A DNA stretch of 64,000 nucleotides from Clostridium intestinale DSM 6191 (GCF_900130055.1 NZ_FQXU01000003.1:585627-649626), one strand, 5' to 3'; shown: positions 26,809-36,361, numbered from the stretch's first letter. Numbers and translations are program-made. The notes: generated by a model from the sequence alone, not told the origin.

Positions 26809-28587
26809 TTAAAATCTACATAATGCTCTTATTACTTTGTTACTTAAATCGCTATCAACTTTTATAACATCGATGTATTTTTCAAGATGAACCTTTAATT
26901 CATCATTATTCATAAAATGATGCACATGATTTGAATCATTATAGGCATAACCTAATGGCACTGAAATAAGTATATATCCTCCTGGTTTTATCCATTTTCT
27001 TAATCCCTCAAATATTGGACCTGGATATAAAATATGTTCAAACACATTGATTGACCAAGCAGAATCATACAAATCTTTTGGCACATCTTTAGTTATATCA
27101 TTTAGAGTGAAACATAGTCTTTTTTTTACTTCATCAACTTCTTTATGTTTATAATAATTTGCTATATTAATTCCAATCTCACTTAAATCAATTCCATGAA
27201 TAAACATACCTTTTCTAGCTAAATATATATCTAGGTTTCCAGAACCACATCCAAAATCTAATATTTTACCACTTATCTCTGGATATTTATCAAAACAAGA
27301 AAGTTCAAAATGATTTTCCCAAAAGGACATTTTTAAAGCTTCAGGATTATACTTTAATCTATCTATAAAACCCCTATCATTTATGTTGTTTTTACTCGCT
27401 CCTGCTTCAATAATTCTACGTACTTCTTTAAACTCTTTATTCGTACAATTTTCATTAATTATCGAATAATTTTCATCATTAATATAATTATAAATTTTGT
27501 TACAAATATCAATCCAATTAAAATTACTATAAGCAAATTTTTGAATTTCTTCACAGTTATTCTTTAAACGTTCTTCATCCTGAGCATATTTAACTATTAA
27601 CTTTGATAATTCCTCTATTTGATCAACTCCAAATATATCACCATATTTCCTATTATCTGTAACATCTAAAGCAGGAAGAACATTAGATGACAATAAAAAA
27701 CATCCATTTTTAGCTGCTTCAACATATACTATCCCAAAGCTTTCACTTCGTGAAGTTAAACAGAATATTTTAGCCTTTCTATACTCTTCTTCAAGTTCTT
27801 TTTTACTAACTATTTCTCCAGTGAATATGATCCTGTCTTTTAAAGTCGGATTATCTAGAAAAAATTGATCTATATATGGATTAAATGTATTAAGTACAGG
27901 TCCAATAATTTTAAGTTTCCAATTCTTAATTTTATCTTCAGCTAACTTAAAAGCTTCCATTAAAATTTCATTAGCTTTTAAATATAATCCGATTCTTCCA
28001 ACAGTAATAATAAAATTTTCTTTTTCTTCATAGTTAACTTTTTTAGTTTCAAAAAAGTCATAAAACCCATTAGGAATATATTCAACCTTAACTTCCAAAT
28101 CTCTTTTTAAAAAATCATAGAGATATTTTGTTTCAACTGTAATTAATGAGCATTTTTTCAGAATATCAATTTTACTATCAGAGAATTCTTCATAAGTAAT
28201 ATACATATTAGCATCTAACTTCAGATAAACCTTTCCTTGTGGATTCAACTTTTTAAATAACTTTATCCAATTTAAGCTTCTAGCGTTTAAATGAAATAAA
28301 TGTAAAACATCAATTTTCTCAGCATTATCTATTAAATAATACATACCATCTACTTCTGGGTCACCTTTTACTTTTTCAAGAAATTCTATATTAAATCCTA
28401 ATAACTCTTTTTCAAGATATGGATAACTACCATTATTATAGGCTACTATTTTGGAATCATAATTATAGTGTTTTCCCATTACATATGCTATCATCCCTAC
28501 ATCTTTAGTTAAGTGCGAATTATCTGTTTCTGGGAATAAAGTTACAAAAGTTTCTTTTTTAGTGGCTTTATTTAATACTTCACTCAT
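26809..28587 (-). CDS. fused GT4 glycosyltransferase and class I methyltransferase
   Basis: 592-residue two-domain protein. The N-terminal part (about 1-385) is a GT-B glycosyltransferase with the GT4 donor-site segment SRSESFGIVYVEAAKNG (E-x7-E type) and the strand FIITVGRIGLYLKANE. The C-terminal part (about 410-592) is an S-adenosylmethionine methyltransferase with motif I KILDFGCGSGNLDIYL and a post-I acidic residue in GIDLSEIGI. Such fusions would add a sugar and then methylate the glycan or the lipid-linked product. The gene is alone, with AAGGTGATAG before the ATG. The acceptor and sugar are unknown; cell-surface glycan modification is an inference. Confidence 0.85.
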   Translation of the reverse strand: MSEVLNKATKKETFVTLFPETDNSHLTKDVGMIAYVMGKHYNYDSKIVAYNNGSYPYLEKELLGFNIEFLEKVKGDPEVDGMYYLIDNAEKIDVLHLFHLNARSLNWIKLFKKLNPQGKVYLKLDANMYITYEEFSDSKIDILKKCSLITVETKYLYDFLKRDLEVKVEYIPNGFYDFFETKKVNYEEKENFIITVGRIGLYLKANEILMEAFKLAEDKIKNWKLKIIGPVLNTFNPYIDQFFLDNPTLKDRIIFTGEIVSKKELEEEYRKAKIFCLTSRSESFGIVYVEAAKNGCFLLSSNVLPALDVTDNRKYGDIFGVDQIEELSKLIVKYAQDEERLKNNCEEIQKFAYSNFNWIDICNKIYNYINDENYSIINENCTNKEFKEVRRIIEAGASKNNINDRGFIDRLKYNPEALKMSFWENHFELSCFDKYPEISGKILDFGCGSGNLDIYLARKGMFIHGIDLSEIGINIANYYKHKEVDEVKKRLCFTLNDITKDVPKDLYDSAWSINVFEHILYPGPIFEGLRKWIKPGGYILISVPLGYAYNDSNHVHHFMNNDELKVHLEKYIDVIKVDSDLSNKVIRALCRF

Positions 28588-28761
28588 TTACTATCACCTT
28601 TTTATACTATTTTAGTTATTACTATTCTAAAAAATTAATCTTTAGAATAACATTGTAGTTAAAATGTTAAAGACACTTTAAAGATAATTGACCATTGAAT
28701 TTATGTTGAGTTTTTGGTAATATATTTCAATACACCTATACTTTTTCTGGAGGATAAAAAT

Positions 28762-29391
28762 ATGAAAAGCAAAGGTTTACTAAAGAAAGTTTTAGCTATT
28801 TCATGTGCAAGCTTAATTCTTATTTTAAGTGGTTGTACAAAAACACCAAGTGATAACGCTACATCTTCAAAGGCAATGGCTGATTATAAAAGTAAATATG
28901 AAGGTAAAAAACCAATTGTAACTATTGAGATGGAAGATGGGTCAAAAATAACAGCTGAGCTATATCCTAATATAGCACCTCAAACCGTTGATAATTTTGT
29001 AGATTTAATTCAGAGTGGTTTTTATGATGGTTTAATATTTCATAGAGTAATTCCTGGATTTATGATTCAAGGGGGAGATCCTAAAGGTAATGGAACTGGC
29101 GGTTCTGAAAAAACTATTCCTGGAGAATTTAGCTATAATGGATTTGAAAATAAATTAAAGCATACTAGAGGTGTTCTCTCTATGGCAAGATCTCAAGCAG
29201 TTGATTCAGCAAGCTCTCAATTCTTTATTATGGTTAAAGATACTGACAGTCTTGATGGAAAATATGCTTCTTTTGGTAAAGTAACTGATGGTATGGATGC
29301 CGTAGACAAAATAGTTAGTGAAAAGAGAGATTCTAACGACAAACCACTAACAGATCAAAAAATGAAAAAAGTTACTGTAGATATAAAATAA
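28762..29391 (+). CDS. cyclophilin-type peptidyl-prolyl isomerase lipoprotein
   Basis: Lipid-anchored cyclophilin that speeds proline isomerisation in proteins folding outside the membrane. The signal peptide ends in a lipobox LSGC (Cys about residue 26), followed by a flexible serine/asparagine linker. The isomerase domain (about 50-209) contains the active-site strand FHRVIPGFMIQGGDPKGNGTG and SQFFIMVKDT. The start chosen is ATG at 28762, which has GGAGG upstream and gives a standard signal; the upstream in-frame codon at 28714 has no ribosome site. It is monocistronic with a 13-bp terminator. Confidence 0.92.
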   Translation: MKSKGLLKKVLAISCASLILILSGCTKTPSDNATSSKAMADYKSKYEGKKPIVTIEMEDGSKITAELYPNIAPQTVDNFVDLIQSGFYDGLIFHRVIPGFMIQGGDPKGNGTGGSEKTIPGEFSYNGFENKLKHTRGVLSMARSQAVDSASSQFFIMVKDTDSLDGKYASFGKVTDGMDAVDKIVSEKRDSNDKPLTDQKMKKVTVDIK

Positions 29392-29404
29392 CTTTAAATA
29401 GACA

Positions 29405-29438
29405 AAAGGCTTTGATAAAATCAATTATCAAAGCCTTT
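29405..29438. terminator. bidirectional intrinsic terminator
   Basis: Perfect 13-bp stem AAAGGCTTTGATA / TATCAAAGCCTTT with an 8-nt loop, between the convergent cyclophilin and reductase genes. Confidence 0.9.
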
Positions 29439-29444
29439 GTTTAC

Positions 29445-31895
29445 TTATATAAATAGATTGATATTCGATTCTGAAGCTTCTCCTAGGTAATAACCTACTC
29501 CTCCAAAATTAACTCCATCTATTAGTTCTTTATCTTTTATTCCCATTATGTCCATAGACATTGTACATGCAACTATATTCACTCCATTATCCATAGCAGC
29601 TTTCATAAGTTCTTCTAGTGACTGTACATTTTTCTTTTGCATTATTCCTCTAATCATCTTAGCCCCAATGCCGCCCATATTCATTTTCGATAAGGTAAGC
29701 TTTTCAGAACCTCTTGGCATCATGAAACCAAATGCTTTTTCGATTATATTCTTTTTGACTTGTATATTTTCATTTTTTCTTAAAATATTTAAGCCCCAGA
29801 AGGTGAAAAACATTGTTACCTTTTTGCCCATAGCTGCTGCACCATTAGCTATAATAAATGATGCTATCGCCTTATCTAAATCACCTGAAAAAACTACCAT
29901 TGTCTGAGAGTTATCAAGTTTAACTGAACTCTCCAATATATCAACATTTTCTACATTACTTTTAGACTTTTTTTTTATTTCAGCGTAGATTATTCCACAG
30001 CTTTTATCTAAAGACATTAATTCATTTCCTGTATTTTTACACCAAGATTTAATATCTTCATAAAATCCTGGATCTGAAGCCTTTACCTTTAATACATCTC
30101 CAATATTTAAGGTGTCTATTTTAGCTTTAACTTGCATTAATGGTCCTGGACAACATAATCCGCATGCATCTAACTCTATTGAGTTTATATCCACAGCTAC
30201 TTCTTCTTTTTGAATATCTGTATTTAAATTACTTTGTTTACTGATTTTTTTTGCAATATATTTTGATTGGATATATGTCTTATATCCACCAGATAAATTT
30301 TTAACCTTAAATCCGTTTTGAGTTAAAATTCTAGATGCAATATGCCCTCTTAGTCCTACAGCGCAATATACAATTATTTCTTTATCTTTAGGTAATTCAT
30401 TCATTCTACTTCTAAGAGAATTTAAAGGAATATTTATAGATCCTTCTATAGAACCACTTTCAACTTCAATAGTTTCTCTAATATCTAATAATGTGCTGCT
30501 TTCACTATTATATTCATTTAATTCATTCACCGAGATTATATCTGTAGTTCCATTTAAATAATTTTCAGCTACAAATCCTACCATATTTTGTGGAGATTTT
30601 GCCGATAAAAATGGTGGTGCATATGCTAGTTCTAATTCTACTAAATCCTCAACGGTTCCATTAAGCTTAATAACTGAGGCTATTACATCTATAAATTTAT
30701 CAACACCTTCGTATCCAAAAGCTTGAGCACCTAAAACCTTACCATCTTTATTAAAAATTAATTTTATTGATATTTGTTTTGCTCCAGGATAATAACTTGC
30801 ATGAGACATAGGATGTATATATGCTGTTTTATAGTCAACTCCTAGTCTTTTTAATGTTCTTTCATTATTTCCTGTTGAAGCTCCTACTAAATCAAATATT
30901 TTTAATATAGATGTTCCTTGTGTTCCTTTATAAGCTACCTTTCTTCCAGCTATATTGTCAGCTGCAATTCTGCCTTGTCTATTAGCTGGTCCTGCTAGAG
31001 GAATAGCGACATCTTCTCCTGACACATAATCCTTAACTAATATTGCATCCCCAACAGCATAAACATCAGATGCAGATGTTCTCATATACTCATCCACTAT
31101 AATATGACCTCTTGCACCTAATTCAATGTTAGTATTCCTAATAAATGAAGTATCAGGAGCCACACCTATAGCCAAAATTACTATGTCAGATTCAACAAAA
31201 CTTCCATCTTTTAAATGAACTTCTATTAAATCATTATTATCTTTAAAACTATCAACTCCATTATTTAAAATCAATGATACATCTCTATCATTTAACTCTT
31301 TTTCTGCAATAGTTACCATTTCAGAATCAAAAGGTGCTAATATATGTGGAGCAGCTTCTATTAAAGTGACATCTAATCCTCTTTCTTTAAGATTTTCAGC
31401 CATCTCAATTCCTATAAAACCTCCACCTATTATAACAGCACTTTTTATACCTTTTTCATCAACAACTTTTTTAATTTTATCTGTATCTGGTACGTTTCTT
31501 AAAGTGTATATCTTAGGGCTATCTATTCCTTTAATAGGTGGTTTAATTGGTTTTGCTCCAGGTGATAATATTAAATAGTCATAGCTTTCCTCATATTCTC
31601 CTTTTTCTAAGGAGTTAACTTTAACAACCTTTCTATCTGTATCTATTGACACAACATCAGAATTTACTCTTACATCAACATTAAACCTATCATTTATACT
31701 TTTAGGTGTTTGAACCAAAAGTTTTTCTCTTTCCTTTATTTCTCCTCCAATATAGTACGGAAGTCCGCAATTAGCAAAACTTACGTATTCTCCTCTTTCA
31801 AACATTATTATCTCTAAATTTTCATCTAATCTTCTTAATCTAGTAGCAGCTGAAGCTCCGCCTGCTACACCACCAACAATTATTACTTTTTTCAT
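29445..31895 (-). CDS. CoA-disulfide reductase fused to rhodanese, TusA and DsrE-like domains
   Basis: 816-residue fusion. Residues 1-450 are a pyridine-nucleotide disulfide oxidoreductase with FAD motif VGGVAGGASAATRLRR, redox cysteine C43 (FANCGLPYY), NAD motif VIIGGGFIGIEMAENL and the second FAD motif YAVGDA. Next is a rhodanese domain (about 460-550) with active-site loop CAVGLRG, then a TusA/SirA domain (about 573-645) with ACGLCCPGPLMQVK, then a DsrE/F-like domain (about 660-816). The set can reduce CoA persulfide or disulfide and pass sulfane sulfur between cysteines, so it fits sulfur trafficking and thiol redox control. AGGAGTTCTGT precedes the ATG. A TGTGA/TCACA dyad lies about 100 bp upstream. 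Confidence 0.9.
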   Translation of the reverse strand: MKKVIIVGGVAGGASAATRLRRLDENLEIIMFERGEYVSFANCGLPYYIGGEIKEREKLLVQTPKSINDRFNVDVRVNSDVVSIDTDRKVVKVNSLEKGEYEESYDYLILSPGAKPIKPPIKGIDSPKIYTLRNVPDTDKIKKVVDEKGIKSAVIIGGGFIGIEMAENLKERGLDVTLIEAAPHILAPFDSEMVTIAEKELNDRDVSLILNNGVDSFKDNNDLIEVHLKDGSFVESDIVILAIGVAPDTSFIRNTNIELGARGHIIVDEYMRTSASDVYAVGDAILVKDYVSGEDVAIPLAGPANRQGRIAADNIAGRKVAYKGTQGTSILKIFDLVGASTGNNERTLKRLGVDYKTAYIHPMSHASYYPGAKQISIKLIFNKDGKVLGAQAFGYEGVDKFIDVIASVIKLNGTVEDLVELELAYAPPFLSAKSPQNMVGFVAENYLNGTTDIISVNELNEYNSESSTLLDIRETIEVESGSIEGSINIPLNSLRSRMNELPKDKEIIVYCAVGLRGHIASRILTQNGFKVKNLSGGYKTYIQSKYIAKKISKQSNLNTDIQKEEVAVDINSIELDACGLCCPGPLMQVKAKIDTLNIGDVLKVKASDPGFYEDIKSWCKNTGNELMSLDKSCGIIYAEIKKKSKSNVENVDILESSVKLDNSQTMVVFSGDLDKAIASFIIANGAAAMGKKVTMFFTFWGLNILRKNENIQVKKNIIEKAFGFMMPRGSEKLTLSKMNMGGIGAKMIRGIMQKKNVQSLEELMKAAMDNGVNIVACTMSMDIMGIKDKELIDGVNFGGVGYYLGEASESNINLFI

Positions 31896-31991
31896 ACAGA
31901 ACTCCTCCTATATTTATAATGTTTTTATATAAAACATCTTAAATTCTTAAATATCTTACTTTTATATTAAAGCCTATAGGTAAATATAGTC

Positions 31992-32006
31992 TGTGACTTA
32001 ATCACA
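31992..32006. promoter_or_regulatory. TGTGA-N5-TCACA dyad upstream of the CoA-disulfide reductase
   Basis: A palindrome of the half-site used by CRP/FNR-family regulators, but with a 5-bp rather than 6-bp spacer. Its position about 97 bp before the reductase start fits an upstream activator site. Confidence 0.35.
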
Positions 32007-32015
32007 CTTAAAACT

Positions 32016-32050
32016 AAAAAAGACCCATCTCTTTAAGATAAGTCCTTTTA
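32016..32050 (-). terminator. terminator of the transglutaminase-like gene
   Basis: On the minus strand AAAAGGACTTATCT pairs with AGATGGGTCTTTT, with one bulged A and several G-U pairs, and a run of six T follows. Confidence 0.65.
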
Positions 32051-32063
32051 CATTAATATACTA

Positions 32064-32669
32064 TTATAATGTTGTAGGAAGATTGTATTTAACCATTTCC
32101 ATGCAATCTATATTATTTTCCAATGTATCTGTAACTATTTTAATTGGAGTACTAAAAATGGTCATATAATCAAACTCATTAAATTCTTTACGTATTTCAA
32201 ATGCTAATTTTTCTTCTGTTATTAGAAACTGAGCATCAACCCCATTTTTGTTTCCACGTGCATCTAACCTTATCCATTTATTTAAACTTGAAATAAAAAC
32301 CGCATTTAATCCATGAATACAATAACCTGTTTCTGGAGTATCCCCAAGCGTTAGTCTTTGATAACAAAAACCTACAGGAATGTTTTCATTTCTTAGTAGT
32401 GCAGCTAGTAACATTGATTTTGCATAACAAATACCCTCTTTATATATAAGAACTTCTGAAGCGACTCTTGTAACTCTTGTGCTTTTAATATCCCAAGAAT
32501 GAGAAATCTCATCCCTAACGTACTCAAAGGCAGTCCTTATTTTCTGAATATCATCTGAACTTTCTTTAAATAGCTCTTTTGCTTTATTTTTAATAACTTC
32601 ATTATCAAAGTCAACGTATTTATTAACCTTTAAATAATCTAATAAATTTTCACTATCTAATATAAACAA
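32064..32669 (-). CDS. transglutaminase-like (papain-fold) domain protein
   Basis: 201-residue protein with a complete transglutaminase-like triad: cysteine in EGICYAKSMLLAALLR, histidine in GYCIHGLNAVF and aspartate in WIRLDARGN. Bacterial proteins of this class are mostly peptidases or amide-bond enzymes rather than protein cross-linkers. No signal or membrane segment is seen, so it is probably cytoplasmic. The start is TTG at 32669, six nt after GGAGG. It is a single gene whose role I cannot assign. Confidence 0.82.
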   Translation of the reverse strand: MFILDSENLLDYLKVNKYVDFDNEVIKNKAKELFKESSDDIQKIRTAFEYVRDEISHSWDIKSTRVTRVASEVLIYKEGICYAKSMLLAALLRNENIPVGFCYQRLTLGDTPETGYCIHGLNAVFISSLNKWIRLDARGNKNGVDAQFLITEEKLAFEIRKEFNEFDYMTIFSTPIKIVTDTLENNIDCMEMVKYNLPTTL

Positions 32670-32991
32670 ATTGTTCCTCCATGTTAAATCTATTTTTAAA
32701 TAACTATATTATAATGAATTTCACTTAATATATATATATGTTAATAACACTATTATTTAAAAAACCCTTTCTTATTGATTTATTTAAATTTTATTTATAT
32801 TAGTTTTTAGAATTATTGCTAAATTTTGAGTTTAAGTTTTTATTTTTAATCATCATTTACGAGTATTTCTTATGCACTTTATTTTTCTAAATCAGGATAT
32901 TTTAAACCAAATATAAATACCTCAATTTATGTATACACCATTTGGCACTTAATGTTATAATTATCATATTATTTACAATTAATTTTTACTT
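32670..32991. other. AT-rich divergent intergenic region
   Basis: 322 bp between the divergent transglutaminase-like and acetyltransferase genes. It must contain both promoters. I see no ORF, RNA or convincing dyad. Confidence 0.6.
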
Positions 32992-33405
32992 ATGAGAGGA
33001 CTGTATAAAAATATGCTTATTGAAAGAAACGCTAAAATTGATATTAATGAATTAAATGACTTATTGAAAACTATTGGTTGGGGAATAAGTTTACCTAAAA
33101 AGCTAGAAGATTCTCTAAACTTATCTTGGGGTTGGATCACTGTTCGAGATGATTTAAATAATCTTATTGGATTTGTTCAAGTGCTTTCTGATGGTATAAA
33201 ACATGCTTATATTTTAAGGTTGCTTGTACATAAAGATTATCAAGGTAAAGGAATTGGTACAAGCTTAATGAAAAACTTGATGGAACTTCTTGATGAAAAT
33301 AACTTAAGTCCTGTTTTGTTAACAAAACCTTCTGAGGAATCTTTTTACTCTAAATTTGGATTATCCAGAAGCAATAATGGATTTATCTCACTTTTTAAGT
33401 GGTAA
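32992..33405 (+). CDS. GNAT family N-acetyltransferase
   Basis: 137-residue acetyl-CoA-dependent acetyltransferase. The cofactor-binding motif A is clear: AYILRLLVHKDYQGKGIGTSLMKNL (about residues 75-100, with the Q-x-x-G-x-G loop). The preceding strand LIGFVQVLSD and the C-terminal PSEESFYSKFGL also fit the GNAT fold. The acceptor is unknown. The start is uncertain: the ATG at 32992 lacks a clear ribosome site, while an internal ATG at 33013 lies 12 nt after AGAGGA. It is a single gene. Confidence 0.85.
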   Translation: MRGLYKNMLIERNAKIDINELNDLLKTIGWGISLPKKLEDSLNLSWGWITVRDDLNNLIGFVQVLSDGIKHAYILRLLVHKDYQGKGIGTSLMKNLMELLDENNLSPVLLTKPSEESFYSKFGLSRSNNGFISLFKW

Positions 33406-33425
33406 TTTTAATTTTTAGCATACAG

Positions 33426-33450
33426 AAAAGAGGAATCATCTTCCTCTTTT
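33426..33450. terminator. bidirectional intrinsic terminator
   Basis: Perfect 10-bp stem AAAAGAGGAA / TTCCTCTTTT with a 5-nt loop, between the acetyltransferase and the convergent kinase gene. Confidence 0.88.
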
Positions 33451-33470
33451 AAATCTACTTTTATAAAGTT

Positions 33471-34892
33471 TTACTTCACATGGTTTTCTTTAAATTCCTC
33501 AAAGAAAATCTCTATTTTAGTTCCTTTTCCAATTTCACTTAGAACTTTTATATCACCCTTATGCCAGTTTATTATTTCTTTAGATATGGCCATGCCTAAT
33601 CCAGATCCTTTTGATTTGGAACTTGAATTAACTCCTCTATAATATCTGTTAAATATATTTTTTAAATCCGCTTCTCCTATTCCCTGTCCATTGTCTTCTA
33701 TAATTATGTTTATAAAGCTATCTTTTTTAAACACTGATACATCAATAACCGTATCCTCTGTATTGTGATCCATTGCATTAACTAACAGGTTGGTTATAGC
33801 CCTTTTTATATATTTTTTATCACAGTTTATTATTATATTTTCATCATCATAATTAAAGTTCACTTCTCGTTCACTATAATTACTGTTATTAAGTAAGTCT
33901 ATTATACATTCCTGGAGTATTGTCACTAAATTCTCATAACTTAAACTTATAGGAATTACCTTGTTTTTAAGTTTATATATTAAAGATAAATCATTAACTA
34001 ACTCCTGAATATGATTTGTATTAGCTAGAATTATATGTGAATATCTTTTTGCATCATCAAGATTTATATCGTATTCTTCTCCCTGTAGAAGTTCTGCATA
34101 TCCCTTGATGGAACTTAATGGAGTTTTTAAATCATGGCTTATATTTGCAATCCACTCTTCTTTTGCCTCATCAACTTCCTTTCTATGCATTTCATTTTCC
34201 TTTAAGATAACTGATAAATTGTTTATATTTTTACTTACTTCTTCGTAAATTCCCTTTTTACTTTTCTTAGGCTTATATATACCATCTTTTAAATCTTCTA
34301 TATCCTTAATTACTGATACCATTGGTTTCACTAGATTTCTACTAAAAATATATGCTACAATTCCAACCAAAACAAAACCAAAAACTATCATACTCAAATG
34401 ATATCTAAAACTTTCTTCTGTGAAAGTTAAAGAATACTTAAAAACCTTATTTATTGGAAAACCTACTAATAAAGTGTATTTCTCATTCCCTTTTATCAAT
34501 TCTTTTGTAGAAACGGTAGTTGGAGCTATACTTTCCCAAGGATTTTGTATGAAATTAATTAATTCTGAAGTCGCATAACTAGTAGGAATATTATCAGGCT
34601 TATTTTCTTTAAAAACCTCATTATTACCCTTATCTAGAACTTGAATCCAAACATTGTTTTCTTTTAGTCTTTTTATATATTCATCATTTAAACTAAACTC
34701 ATTTCTATCCTCTAGCTCTTCTATAAAAGGCTCTATAAAATCTGAAGTTGAAAATGATACACTATATATCTTCTCTCCAAAACTTATATCAGTTTTGTAT
34801 ATCAATAAATTTAAAAGTCCATAAATAAGAAAGGTTATTTGAAAAACTAAAATCATAGATATCAATATTTTTGCTGTTAATTTTATTTTCAT
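33471..34892 (-). CDS. sensor histidine kinase of the CprK/lantibiotic-sensing type
   Basis: 473-residue membrane kinase. TM1 is at about 9-31 and TM2 at about 163-185, enclosing an outside sensor of about 130 residues. A HAMP-like linker is followed by HisKA with the phospho-histidine in ISHDLKTPLSSIKGYAELL and HATPase boxes NAMDHN, DNGQGIG and GSGLGMAISKEI. The gene begins two bases after its response regulator, at the end of an operon with an ABC transporter. The order ATPase-permease-permease-regulator-kinase matches C. difficile cprABC-cprRK, which senses and exports lantibiotics, so antimicrobial-peptide sensing is the likely role. Confidence 0.9.
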   Translation of the reverse strand: MKIKLTAKILISMILVFQITFLIYGLLNLLIYKTDISFGEKIYSVSFSTSDFIEPFIEELEDRNEFSLNDEYIKRLKENNVWIQVLDKGNNEVFKENKPDNIPTSYATSELINFIQNPWESIAPTTVSTKELIKGNEKYTLLVGFPINKVFKYSLTFTEESFRYHLSMIVFGFVLVGIVAYIFSRNLVKPMVSVIKDIEDLKDGIYKPKKSKKGIYEEVSKNINNLSVILKENEMHRKEVDEAKEEWIANISHDLKTPLSSIKGYAELLQGEEYDINLDDAKRYSHIILANTNHIQELVNDLSLIYKLKNKVIPISLSYENLVTILQECIIDLLNNSNYSEREVNFNYDDENIIINCDKKYIKRAITNLLVNAMDHNTEDTVIDVSVFKKDSFINIIIEDNGQGIGEADLKNIFNRYYRGVNSSSKSKGSGLGMAISKEIINWHKGDIKVLSEIGKGTKIEIFFEEFKENHVK

Positions 34893-34893
34893 A

Positions 34894-35598
34894 TCAGTTC
34901 ACCAACTTATAACCAATTCCTTTTAATGTTTTTATGTGCTTGGGGTTACTTGGATCTTTCTCAAGTTTTTCTCTTAAGTGTCTTATATGAACCATAATGG
35001 TATTATCATAACCATCATACTCATAACCCCAAACTTCCTCACATAATGAGGCTTTACTAAAAACCTTGTTCATATTTTTAGCTAAAAATAATAATAATAA
35101 ATACTCTTTTGCTGTTAAACTTATATTCTCATCTCCATTTTTAACTTCGCCTGTTTCTTCATTTATAATAATTGAGCCAAATGTATATATTCTGCTTTTT
35201 ATTTCCTTACCCATATTGTCTCTTTTAAGCTGAGATTTAACTCTCAAAACCACTTCCTTAATATTAAATGGTTTAGTTACGTAATCATCTCCCCCTGCTT
35301 CAAGACCCTTTATCTTCTCTTCATCTTCCCCTTTTGCAGTTAAGAAAATTATTGGACAGTTTGAGAAAGTTCTAATTTTGTCACAAACCATATATCCATC
35401 TATGTCTGGTAGGTTTACATCTAAAATTATTATGTCAGGATTTTTTTCATTACACATTAATATTGCATCAATTCCATTTTCAGCTTCGTATATATATCTA
35501 AAGCCTTCCTTTATAAAAACTTCCTTTAGTAAGTGTAATAGCTCTCTTTCATCATCAACAAGCATTATCTTCTTGTTTAATAGTTCATCATTAATCAC
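34894..35598 (-). CDS. OmpR-family response regulator (CprR-like)
   Basis: 234-residue regulator. The receiver domain (about 10-125) has the acidic pair LVDDE, the phospho-acceptor aspartate in IIILDVNLPDIDG, and the lysine in YVTKPFN. The C-terminal winged helix (about 135-232) ends in NTIMVHIRHLREKLEKD and IKTLKGIGYKLV. The start is GTG at 35598 after GGAGGG. It lies between the ABC permeases and its kinase in one operon, and by analogy it activates the transporter when the kinase senses peptide antibiotics. The promoter region before the ATPase gene (38023-38110) shows TTAAG repeats but no clear operator. Confidence 0.9.
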   Translation of the reverse strand: MINDELLNKKIMLVDDERELLHLLKEVFIKEGFRYIYEAENGIDAILMCNEKNPDIIILDVNLPDIDGYMVCDKIRTFSNCPIIFLTAKGEDEEKIKGLEAGGDDYVTKPFNIKEVVLRVKSQLKRDNMGKEIKSRIYTFGSIIINEETGEVKNGDENISLTAKEYLLLLFLAKNMNKVFSKASLCEEVWGYEYDGYDNTIMVHIRHLREKLEKDPSNPKHIKTLKGIGYKLVN

Positions 35599-35644
35599 GA
35601 TAATACCCTCCTTATCACAAGTATAATTTTACCATAGTTCACCC

Positions 35645-36349
35645 TTACATTATATCCGATTCCTTAAAGCTTATATAATCTAGTGCAAATAATAAAAAAG
35701 CTAAAACTAAGGAGGCACCTATAGCTATATACTTCTCATAGGAACTTATTGCCCCATTTGTAATTGATAATGCGTATGTCCAAGGAGCATAAATCCAAAA
35801 TCTACTTTGAGCTATAAAAATATTTGTAATCATCATAACAACTCCAGCAGAAATAACTGGTATTATGCTCATAAAATTTCTTCCTATTATAAATAAAAGA
35901 ATTATTACTGGAAGTGAAGTTATAAATATTTCAATTCCAACAACTAATATACTTAAGTCTATTTTTTTACTTATAAAAAACCCTCCTAAAATTACTGCTA
36001 GAAGATAAGAAACTATTGAAGCAGCTAAAGTTAATAGCATAATCTTATATTTTGTGAAGTAAATACTACTTTTCTTAATAGGCATAAGCATTAATTGTTT
36101 CCAGCCATTATTATCATTTTCAACCTTTGTTATTATGCATGCAGCAAATGTATTTAGTAAAGGTAGTACTAAGGCTATAAAGGTAATTGAAGAAAACATA
36201 ATTATAGCTTCATTAATTTCTAACCCATTTACAGCTAGCCCTTGTGCCTTTTTTATAAATATTAAAACTATAGCTATTGGAACAGCCAAGGCTGTAAACA
36301 ATAAAGAGCTTTTCTTAATTTTTAAAAATTCTACTTTTAATAATTCCAT
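35645..36349 (-). CDS. ABC-2 permease, lantibiotic-immunity type (second)
   Basis: 234-residue membrane protein with about six helices and an N-terminal amphipathic segment (MELLKVEFLKIKKSS), typical of the small EpiE/MutG/CprC permeases that remove lantibiotics from the membrane. The helices include LLFTALAVPIAIVLIFI and LYIGASLVLAFLLFA-like stretches at the ends. AGGATTAAGAA precedes the ATG. It follows the first permease by 12 bp and precedes the response regulator by 46 bp. The two permeases are distant paralogues and probably form a heterodimer. Confidence 0.85.
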   Translation of the reverse strand: MELLKVEFLKIKKSSLLFTALAVPIAIVLIFIKKAQGLAVNGLEINEAIIMFSSITFIALVLPLLNTFAACIITKVENDNNGWKQLMLMPIKKSSIYFTKYKIMLLTLAASIVSYLLAVILGGFFISKKIDLSILVVGIEIFITSLPVIILLFIIGRNFMSIIPVISAGVVMMITNIFIAQSRFWIYAPWTYALSITNGAISSYEKYIAIGASLVLAFLLFALDYISFKESDIM

Positions 36350-36361
36350 TTCTTAATCCTC

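Noticed and set aside
32670-32991. Small gene or RNA in the divergent gap
   Set aside because: No start with a ribosome site and no stable stem was visible; it is only AT-rich promoter-type sequence.
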